6,212 nucleotides of DNA from an uncultured Alphaproteobacteria bacterium (GTDB lineage Bacteria > Pseudomonadota > Alphaproteobacteria > CAAHEQ01 > UBA3637), in contig CALXTZ010000080.1 of the NCBI GenBank assembly GCA_944391545.1, forward strand, positions 1 to 6,212, read 5' to 3'. Every line of letters starts with the position of its first letter. The first letter of the stretch is position 1. This document shows positions 1 through 5,762 of this stretch, in pieces. The notes beneath the pieces are model-generated. The model was not told the origin of the DNA. It saw nothing but the letters and a program-made list of their open reading frames with translations, and searched no databases. The translations under genes and the position numbers were made by a program.

Positions 1-1072
1 CCAGACCCGGCAGATAATCTTCGATGATTTGTTCTTTTACCGGCGTCGGAACAGCCGCCTTGACGACCACGCGCGGCGGTACGGGGGTTCCGAAATCAAA
101 CTCGCCCTGCAACGCATTTAATGTTTCTTTGACGCTGCTAACGGCGTTGTTGACGGCTTGAGCCGTCATTTCCAAAGAAGACGGCGGTGTTTTGTTGGAT
201 TTGATGTTTCTGAATCCGGCCAGATAATAAACATAACTCAAGTGATTACGATCCGATTCATGTTCAATCGGATCCAGTCTGTCCAGCCGTTTTTCAAGAT
301 ATGCTTTTGCTTTTTCCAAATTAACGGCAGCCTTATAATCGGCTTCCTGCGGCAGATTGCGAATGACTTCGCACATGGTTTTAACTTCAAACGGATAACC
401 GGTTTTGCATAACAGCGAAAACAACGTCTCTCCGTCGGCATTTTGATGCGTCAACAACGGCACGTTGTTTCCGTACGGGAAGCTTTCCGTTGAAGGCAGC
501 TTTTTGGCAATGTACTGATGGGCCGGCAATTTTAAGTAATACATCAACGGTGTGTCGCCGGTCGGTTCCAATCCGAGCGCTTTATAATCAGGCACAAACG
601 TTAAAGAAGCGCCTGCCCGAACCAGTTGCATCCCCAGTTTGAAATCATCACGCGGCGCTGCAAAAGCCATTAAAGCCATATCCAGTTGATCTTTGTTTTT
701 TAAGGCGGAAGTCCAATTTTTCCGCGTAAATTCCAAAACCGCCGCAATAATGCGGGCATCATTCATTTCAATAGCCAAATGCAATAAATCTTTCGGATGT
801 TTTTTATCGGGAACGTACGAAGCGACGTCCGGATTTTCGTAAATCAATCGGCTTAAACAATAAAGCGTTGTGTTTTGAAATGAAGATTTGGTCGGATGCT
901 GTGAGACTTCTTTCATTAGCCGTACGGCATGTTGGTAATCAACGTTAAGTGCGTATTTATCCGGATGTGTTTCGGAATCAAAAGGAGCCAGTGCATAATA
1001 TCCTTCCACTAATTTTTGGTGGAAACGTGCATCTGACGGTTGAATAAGCTCTTGTGTATCATTCGCTCTCAT
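1..1072 (-). CDS. Ankyrin-like helical-repeat protein, C-terminus cut by window edge
   Basis: The frame stays open from ATG at 1072 to base 1, giving 357 residues with no stop, so the C-terminus is outside the window. The start is fixed by GGGAGG seven bases upstream and by a good promoter. There is no signal peptide or membrane segment, so it is probably cytosolic. Three stretches look like degenerate ankyrin repeats: about 94-120 (DLLHLAIEMNDARIIAAVLE), 129-182 (containing LVRAGASL and then GDTPLMYYL) and 211-238 (NADGETLFSLLCKTG). Residues 241-285 are charged and helical. From about 325 the chain becomes rich in Pro and Val, like a linker to a missing C-terminal part. Ankyrin-type repeats usually bind proteins, but no partner or function can be named. 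It is transcribed divergently from the PAS-GGDEF-EAL gene, which is the only contextual hint. That it is a real gene is well supported by the open frame, start signals and normal codon use; the ankyrin assignment is tentative. Confidence 0.8.
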   Translation of the reverse strand, partial: MRANDTQELIQPSDARFHQKLVEGYYALAPFDSETHPDKYALNVDYQHAVRLMKEVSQHPTKSSFQNTTLYCLSRLIYENPDVASYVPDKKHPKDLLHLAIEMNDARIIAAVLEFTRKNWTSALKNKDQLDMALMAFAAPRDDFKLGMQLVRAGASLTFVPDYKALGLEPTGDTPLMYYLKLPAHQYIAKKLPSTESFPYGNNVPLLTHQNADGETLFSLLCKTGYPFEVKTMCEVIRNLPQEADYKAAVNLEKAKAYLEKRLDRLDPIEHESDRNHLSYVYYLAGFRNIKSNKTPPSSLEMTAQAVNNAVSSVKETLNALQGEFDFGTPVPPRVVVKAAVPTPVKEQIIEDYLPGL

Positions 1073-1079
1073 CAACAAG

Positions 1080-1085
1080 CCTCCC
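1080..1085 (-). promoter_or_regulatory. Ribosome binding site of the ankyrin-like gene
   Basis: GGGAGG on the minus strand lies seven bases before ATG at 1072. It decides this start and supports a real gene in a frame that has no stop within the window. Confidence 0.7.
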
Positions 1086-1095
1086 GATATTTACA

Positions 1096-1124
1096 AGCAT
1101 ATCAAAAAAAACACCCCTTGTCAA
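1096..1124 (-). promoter_or_regulatory. Sigma70-like promoter of the ankyrin-like gene
   Basis: The minus strand has a perfect -35 TTGACA (1119-1124), a 17-base spacer with a run of eight T, and a -10 TATGCT (1096-1101, 4 of 6 consensus). Transcription would start near 1089, only a few bases before the ribosome binding site, giving a leader of about 17 bases. An inverted repeat, CAAAT-N9-ATTTG (1122-1140), overlaps the -35 and could be an operator, though it is short. Confidence 0.6.
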
Positions 1125-1137
1125 ATAGTTAAAGAAT

Positions 1138-1195
1138 TTGTTTTCAGGCGCGCGATGAAATATGTTTTGTATCTTTCTTTAATATTTGTTAAACT
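1138..1195 (+). promoter_or_regulatory. Candidate promoter(s) of the PAS-GGDEF-EAL gene
   Basis: Two weak sigma70-like pairs can be read on the plus strand: TTGTTT (1138-1143) with TATGTT (1161-1166), and TTGTAT (1167-1172) with TAAACT (1190-1195). Both have 17-base spacing, 3 of 6 matches at -35 and 4 of 6 at -10. I cannot choose between them. They are clearly weaker than the divergent promoter of the ankyrin-like gene. Confidence 0.3.
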
Positions 1196-1217
1196 TTTTT
1201 GTAGTACCTTATGCGGT

Positions 1218-1223
1218 AAGGAG
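1218..1223 (+). promoter_or_regulatory. Ribosome binding site that selects GTG 1231
   Basis: AAGGAG lies seven bases before GTG at 1231. The same frame can be extended upstream to TTG at 1186, but that codon has no ribosome binding site, overlaps the likely promoter region, and adds 15 residues that precede the PAS fold. GTG 1231 is therefore the preferred start. Confidence 0.75.
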
Positions 1224-1230
1224 AAAGCAC

Positions 1231-3705
1231 GTGTCACGACAGATAAATGATGTTTCCGATGCCTTGATTGTGATTGATGAGCAGGGGCTTATTCAACGCA
1301 TTAATCCTGTTGCGGCGTCATTGTTCGGGTATGCGTGCGAAGAATTAATCGGTCGAATGATTCGGGATATCCTGCCGCCGACGCGACAGAATCCGAGTGA
1401 AGAAAAAGGAATTGTTTTTGAAATCTTGAACGGCCGGGTCGAATCGGTTTATAAAAAAGGATTAAAGAAAAACGGCCTTTCTTTTCCGGTCGATTTGTTT
1501 GTTGTTCCTAATGCCGACGGGACATACACGTGTGTTGTGAAAGATGATACGTCTCGGTTTTTTCACGAACAGATTGAAACGATGGCGAATGTGGTGCTGC
1601 GGCGCGTATTGATCGGGGAAAAGCTGGAACATTTTGCGGCTTTTATTCTGGAACAGTTGCGAGAGGTTTTCCCGTTTCCTCTTCTGTGGATCGGTCAATA
1701 CGAAAAGGATGAAAAAGGCGTTTTGGTTTTGTCGTCTTTGGGCGGTTTGTCTCAACTGGCTGCGCCTCGCACATTATTTACGCATTCGGATCAAGCGGTT
1801 CATCCGGCTGTTTTGGCTTGCGAACGCATGGAAACCGTATCGGATGAAGTCGCGGATGAACACGGCCGGCCTTATAAAATGATTGCTTTTCCGTTTCTGT
1901 CCAAGAAAGCGGTTGTCGGCGTTTTGACTGTTTTGGCTCCGAAAGAGCATATGAACCATATTATCCTTAATCGGTTTGAAAATATTGCTCTTCGGTTGGG
2001 CATGATCTTGCAGATTTCGGAAGATCAAAAGTTTCTGCGGTTGTTAAGTACGGCTATTTCATCGGCCATGAATGCCGTCTTTATTACGGATCAGCACGGG
2101 AAAATAATGTGGGCAAACGAAGCGTTTACGCGATTGACCGGCTACGGCTTTGAAGAAGTTGTCGGCCGTCATCCGAGCTTTTTATATTCCGGATTGCAAC
2201 CGCCCGAATTTTATAAAGAAATGTGGAGCAATATCAAAGCCGGCCGTTCGTGGCGCGGCGAATTGGTCGATCGGCACAAAGACGGGTCTTTGTTTACGAT
2301 TGAACAAATGATTACGCCCATTTTGGATTATGAAGGTCGTGTAACGCATTATGTGGCGGTGTACGATGATTTGACGGCACGTAAAGATGCGGAAGGCAAA
2401 ATTATGCACTTGTCCAATTATGACCAATTAACCGGGCTGCCCAATCGGTCGCTTTTCCACGAAAAATTAAAACAAATTTTGTTAAAAGCCGCCAAAATGA
2501 ACGAATGTGTCGCCGTTTTGTTTGTTGATATTTCTAATTTCAACCGCGTCAATGATACGTTGGGACACGCGGCCGGAGATCAAATTTTGAAATTAATGGC
2601 GGATCGGATTTTGTCTTGCGTCACGTCAAAAGATTGGATCGCTCGGATTGACGGGGATGAGTTTGCCGTGATTTTGCGGGATGTCAAACAGCCTGATGAA
2701 ATCGGTGATTTGGCACATCAGATTATTCGCCGCATTCAAGAACCGATTAAAATGGATAAAGATGAAATTGTTTTGGGCGGATGTGCCGGCATAGCGCTTT
2801 TCCCGTATGATACGACGGATTCGGAAAAGTTGATTAACTATGCGGATATGACGTTGTTTAAGGCCAAAAAAGCCGGGCCTAATTCTTATTTCTTCTTTTC
2901 ACAACAGCTAAATAACGAAATTGAAGAACGGTTAAAGTTGGAACAGGATATGCGCAAGGCGCTGGTTCAAAACGAGTTCTTTTTAAATTATCAGCCGCAG
3001 GTGGATTTAAAAACCGGCCGCGTCAGCGGATGGGAGGCTTTGGTGAGATGGAAACATCCGCAAAAAGGCTTAATCCCGCCGAATTTGTTTATTTCTGCCG
3101 CCGAAGATACGGGATTGATTGTTCCGCTGTTTTTGTTTGTTCTGGAAGAAGCTGTTAAGCAATTAAAAGCTTGGAATAAAATGGGATATCGCGACATGAC
3201 GATGGCCGTGAATGTGTCATCGGCTCAATTTGAAGACATCCGCTTAACGGAGAATATTCAAAATATTTTGAAAAAATATCGCGTGAAAGCCAAATCGATT
3301 GAATTGGAATTAACGGAATCTCTGTTAATGAAAGATGTTTATGAAACCCAGCAAATTTTAACACATTTGTCCGACAACGGCGTGCGAATTGCAATCGATG
3401 ATTTTGGAACAGGCTATTCTTCGCTGAATTATTTGCGCCGTTTCCCGGTGAACAAGCTGAAAATCGACCGTTCGTTTGTCAAAGACATTGATACGGCCAA
3501 AGAAAACATCGCAATTGTTAAAGCGATTATCAGTTTGGGACATATTTTGGGGTTGGAAGTTGTGGCGGAAGGCGTCGAAAATGCAAAACAATTGCATTTG
3601 TTGAAACGATTGGACTGCGATTCCATTCAAGGCTTTTTCTTGGGCGTGCCGATGTCGGCGGACGATGCGACGTTGTTCTTGCAAAAGAAGAACAAAGCGT
3701 CTTAA
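1231..3705 (+). CDS. PAS-GAF-PAS-GGDEF-EAL cyclic-di-GMP enzyme, probably a phosphodiesterase
   Basis: An 824-residue protein from GTG 1231, without membrane segments, so a soluble sensor-enzyme. Domains in order: PAS about 5-113; GAF-like about 130-260; PAS with a C-terminal PAC part about 270-385; GGDEF about 390-555, opening with DQLTGLPNR; EAL about 565-815. The EAL domain has the expected catalytic set: E602 of EAL, N661, E694-containing ELTES region (693-697), D723-D724 in DDFGTGYSSL, K744, E780 and E783 in AEGVEN, and Q800. It should therefore hydrolyse cyclic-di-GMP to pGpG. The cyclase signature is DGDEF (474-478) instead of GGDEF, although metal and base ligands D433, N441 and D442 remain. 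The inhibitory RxxD site is TSKD (465-468), lacking its Arg. The cyclase domain may be weak, or may serve as a GTP-binding regulator of the EAL domain, as known for some hybrids. Its 3' end overlaps the convergent cyclase gene by 4 bp. Family assignment is certain; the net activity is inferred. Confidence 0.95.
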   Translation: MSRQINDVSDALIVIDEQGLIQRINPVAASLFGYACEELIGRMIRDILPPTRQNPSEEKGIVFEILNGRVESVYKKGLKKNGLSFPVDLFVVPNADGTYTCVVKDDTSRFFHEQIETMANVVLRRVLIGEKLEHFAAFILEQLREVFPFPLLWIGQYEKDEKGVLVLSSLGGLSQLAAPRTLFTHSDQAVHPAVLACERMETVSDEVADEHGRPYKMIAFPFLSKKAVVGVLTVLAPKEHMNHIILNRFENIALRLGMILQISEDQKFLRLLSTAISSAMNAVFITDQHGKIMWANEAFTRLTGYGFEEVVGRHPSFLYSGLQPPEFYKEMWSNIKAGRSWRGELVDRHKDGSLFTIEQMITPILDYEGRVTHYVAVYDDLTARKDAEGKIMHLSNYDQLTGLPNRSLFHEKLKQILLKAAKMNECVAVLFVDISNFNRVNDTLGHAAGDQILKLMADRILSCVTSKDWIARIDGDEFAVILRDVKQPDEIGDLAHQIIRRIQEPIKMDKDEIVLGGCAGIALFPYDTTDSEKLINYADMTLFKAKKAGPNSYFFFSQQLNNEIEERLKLEQDMRKALVQNEFFLNYQPQVDLKTGRVSGWEALVRWKHPQKGLIPPNLFISAAEDTGLIVPLFLFVLEEAVKQLKAWNKMGYRDMTMAVNVSSAQFEDIRLTENIQNILKKYRVKAKSIELELTESLLMKDVYETQQILTHLSDNGVRIAIDDFGTGYSSLNYLRRFPVNKLKIDRSFVKDIDTAKENIAIVKAIISLGHILGLEVVAEGVENAKQLHLLKRLDCDSIQGFFLGVPMSADDATLFLQKKNKAS
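3669..3701. repeat. Inverted repeat (hairpin) at the convergent gene junction
   Basis: TTGTTCTT (3673-3680) and AAGAACAA (3688-3695) form a perfect 8-bp stem around a 7-base loop. Flanking GACG (3669-3672) pairs with CGTC (3698-3701) across a 2-base AG bulge, extending the stem to 12 bp. It occupies the last codons of the PAS-GGDEF-EAL gene and lies just beyond the stop of the opposing cyclase gene. Neither strand has a U-tract directly after it, so it is not a textbook intrinsic terminator. It could still slow polymerase or protect the 3' ends of both messages. Confidence 0.5.
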
Positions 3706-4976
3706 TATAACTCGTAAAACTTATCGTTTTTGTAATAAACCGTTTTGTTGCGGCCTGTTTTTTTGGCTTTATAAAGCGCTTGGTCGGCCATGTTTAAAAC
3801 AAAATCGGAACTTTCGGAGCCGACTTTTTCGGCAACCCCGGCTGACAGCGTGATTTTAATCGACGCCAAATAAGGATATTTTTCGTTTTCGGTTTCGTTG
3901 TCACAGCGTGTGCGGGAACGCAGGAAAAAATCGGAGTTGGAAATAAGCGCGCGCGTCTCTTCAATTTCATCCAAGACTTCTTCCAAATGTTTATAAGGGA
4001 ACAACAAAACGAATTCTTCTCCGCCGTATCGATAAATGTGGCCGGATTTGGCATATTGAGAAAGCCTGGCGGAAATCATTCTTAATCCTTGATCGCCGAC
4101 TTCGTGGCCGTAAGAATCGTTCAATCGTTTGAAAAAATCAATATCCATGATTGATAACGTATAAGGATGTCGTTCATATTGACGCAATGCGTTTGTTAAG
4201 GCGCGACGTCCCGGAATGTTGGTCAGCTCGTCCAAAAAAGCCATCCGGTGAGAAATTTGCAACAGGCTGAATAAAACACAGGTGACGGCGGCTAAAAAGA
4301 AAATCGTTGAAATGTTGCGTTCGTAAATAAAGTAAAAAGAAATGAAAGAGGTTGTGAAAACGCCGATGAATGCCGTGTCCAAAAAAGTGCTTTTCTTGCG
4401 AAACGTCCATAAACATAATCCGAAACAGACAATAAAACTGAATAAGCCCATTTGGGGCATTGACAGCATTCGGGAACCGATAAAAGCATGGTTTAAAAGA
4501 TTGGATAAATTGTATTGGAAGTTTTTAAAAATGCTTTCGCCGAACAGGGACGGAAGCAGGTATGTGATGATGTAGAGCAAAAAAATCTGACCGAAGATAA
4601 CGACGACTTTTCGGATAAAGGCGTGTAAGAAGAGGTCGTCTTGTTTAACGCGCGTCATCAAATAGACGTTGATTGGGAACAAAAGACACATGAGCGGATA
4701 CGCGATCAGCGTATAATAGTTGTTGTCGAAGCGGTGGTTTGAAAAATATTCGATTAACGTGTAGGCCAAAATAGTCAGCAACAGCAAGAAAAAAGATTTA
4801 TCTTGTTTCAACCACAAGCTTAACCCCAAAGAGATGCCGCAAACGGTGTAAATAGCCGTTTTTAAAACGATGGATAAGGTTTGTCCGTCCAGAACGATTG
4901 ATAACAAAAACGACCCGACGAGAACTGTCAGGATACATAAGAAAGCGTACACAAATGACGAAAACAATTTTTTCAT
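3702..4976 (-). CDS. Membrane-bound GGDEF diguanylate cyclase
   Basis: A 424-residue inner-membrane protein that should condense two GTP into cyclic-di-GMP. The N-terminal 240 residues hold about seven to eight hydrophobic segments (roughly 8-28, 36-56, 61-77, 86-107, 121-142, 174-191, 199-218, 223-240). They match no sensor domain I can name. The GGDEF domain follows from about 245. It contains DELTNIPGRRAL, MDIDFFKRLND with D278 and K283/N286/D287, and an intact GGEEF at 318-322 in the context YRYGGEEF. The inhibitory RxxD position reads AKSG, so product inhibition by that site is not expected. About 20 polar residues (353-372) precede the ITLSAGVAE strand; an insert there and the PGRR variant are, as I recall, typical of one proteobacterial GGDEF subfamily. 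ATG 4976 is chosen because MKK leads into the first membrane segment. An open frame continues upstream to 5498, but it runs antisense to nth and past the promoter. The ribosome binding site is poor. It is convergent with, and overlaps by 4 bp, the EAL gene. Confidence 0.93.
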   Translation of the reverse strand: MKKLFSSFVYAFLCILTVLVGSFLLSIVLDGQTLSIVLKTAIYTVCGISLGLSLWLKQDKSFFLLLLTILAYTLIEYFSNHRFDNNYYTLIAYPLMCLLFPINVYLMTRVKQDDLFLHAFIRKVVVIFGQIFLLYIITYLLPSLFGESIFKNFQYNLSNLLNHAFIGSRMLSMPQMGLFSFIVCFGLCLWTFRKKSTFLDTAFIGVFTTSFISFYFIYERNISTIFFLAAVTCVLFSLLQISHRMAFLDELTNIPGRRALTNALRQYERHPYTLSIMDIDFFKRLNDSYGHEVGDQGLRMISARLSQYAKSGHIYRYGGEEFVLLFPYKHLEEVLDEIEETRALISNSDFFLRSRTRCDNETENEKYPYLASIKITLSAGVAEKVGSESSDFVLNMADQALYKAKKTGRNKTVYYKNDKFYELY

Positions 4977-5012
4977 CGCAAATTTTACTTTTTCTTTCCC
5001 GTTTAAGATTGT

Positions 5013-5041
5013 ATTATAACATAAAATTTTAAAAGAGTTAA
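5013..5041 (-). promoter_or_regulatory. Sigma70-like promoter of the membrane cyclase gene
   Basis: The minus strand has TTAACT (5036-5041, 4 of 6 at -35), a 17-base AT-rich spacer and a perfect TATAAT (5013-5018). The start site would be near 5006, giving a leader of about 30 bases. The only purine-rich candidate for a ribosome binding site in the leader, GGGAAAG (4994-5000), is 17 bases from the ATG, too far for efficient use. Strong transcription would therefore be paired with weak translation initiation. Confidence 0.65.
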
Positions 5042-5078
5042 GCGAAAAGATAATTGATTCATAAGAAAAGAGGAAAAG

Positions 5079-5711
5079 ATGACAAAAGAAGAAATTCAAA
5101 CTTTTTTCGAATTGCTGCGCCGACAAAATCCAAATCCCAAATGTGAGTTGAACTTTAAAAATGCGTATACCTTGATGGTCGCGATTATTTTGTCGGCTCA
5201 AGCGACGGATAAGGGCGTGAATAAAGCGACTGAGGCTTTGTTTGAAAAAGTGCAAACGCCTGAACAAATGCTGGCTTTGGGCGAAGACGGACTGCGCGAA
5301 TATGTCAAAAGCTTGAATTATTTTAATAACAAAAGCCGCAATATCATCCGCATGACGGAAGTTTTGCTGGATAAATATCACGGCGTGTTTCCGAAAGATT
5401 TGGACGAATTGCAAACTTTGCCGGGAGTCGGTCGTAAAACGGCGAACGTCTTTTTGAATGTCTTGGAACATCGCCCTTTGATTGCCGTAGATACGCATGT
5501 CTTTCGATTAGGGAATCGATTGGGGCTGGCGCCGGGAAAAACGCCTTTGGAAGTTGAAATGAAATTGGCGCAGGTTGTTCCGGATGAATTTAAACCCGAT
5601 GCGCAGCATTGGTTGGTTTTATTGGGTCGGTATATTTGCAAAGCCAAACATCCCAAATGTCATGAATGTCCGGTTTCCGATGTTTGCCATGCGGCGGAAA
5701 AAGCAATTTAG
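5079..5711 (+). CDS. nth: Endonuclease III (DNA glycosylase/AP lyase)
   Basis: A 210-residue base-excision-repair enzyme that removes oxidised pyrimidines from DNA and nicks the resulting abasic site by beta-elimination. The helix-hairpin-helix reads LPGVGRKTANV with catalytic Lys120, and Asp138 lies in VDTHV. The [4Fe-4S] cluster ligands are C187, C194, C197 and C203 (C-X6-C-X2-C-X5-C). As I recall, these positions equal those of E. coli Nth, which is 211 residues, so the gene is complete and looks fully functional. The start ATG 5079 is preceded by AGAGGA (5069-5074), a somewhat close ribosome binding site. It is divergent from the membrane cyclase across 102 bp. A GATAAT at 5049-5054 could be its -10, but no good -35 is visible, and it would lie close to the divergent promoter's -35. 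The next gene follows in the same direction after 51 bp, so co-transcription is possible. Confidence 0.97.
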   Translation: MTKEEIQTFFELLRRQNPNPKCELNFKNAYTLMVAIILSAQATDKGVNKATEALFEKVQTPEQMLALGEDGLREYVKSLNYFNNKSRNIIRMTEVLLDKYHGVFPKDLDELQTLPGVGRKTANVFLNVLEHRPLIAVDTHVFRLGNRLGLAPGKTPLEVEMKLAQVVPDEFKPDAQHWLVLLGRYICKAKHPKCHECPVSDVCHAAEKAI

Positions 5712-5750
5712 GCCTTTTCAAACGCGCTTGTTTCCGCTATGGTAAATAAA

Positions 5751-5758
5751 AAGGGGGG
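5751..5758 (+). promoter_or_regulatory. G-rich ribosome binding site of the exported-protein gene
   Basis: AAGGGGGG sits four bases before ATG 5763. The run of six G is unusual but pairs with the CCUCC end of 16S rRNA in several registers. It supports this start, as does the signal peptide that begins there. Confidence 0.6.
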
Positions 5759-5762
5759 ACTG

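Noticed and set aside
158..412. 84-codon plus-strand open frame opposite the ankyrin-like gene
   Set aside because: It is antisense to a continuous 357-codon frame with good start signals, has no ribosome binding site, and is Phe/Arg-rich with no domain character.
1186..1230. TTG-initiated 15-residue N-terminal extension of the PAS-GGDEF-EAL protein
   Set aside because: No ribosome binding site precedes TTG 1186, it overlaps candidate promoter elements, and GTG 1231 has AAGGAG at ideal spacing.
1435..2255. Recurring CGGCCG/GCCGGC-like motifs in the hybrid gene
   Set aside because: They arise from Gly-Arg and Ala-Gly codon pairs in frame (GGC CGG, GCC GGC) and show no fixed spacing.
4977..5498. 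174-codon upstream extension of the membrane cyclase frame on the minus strand
   Set aside because: It runs antisense through the well-defined nth gene and across the cyclase's own promoter; the extension has no domain character, and the MKK start leads directly into a membrane segment.
5712..5750. Near-palindrome CAAACGCGCTTG as an nth terminator
   Set aside because: The pairing is imperfect, the loop cannot form well in such a short repeat, and no U-tract follows.
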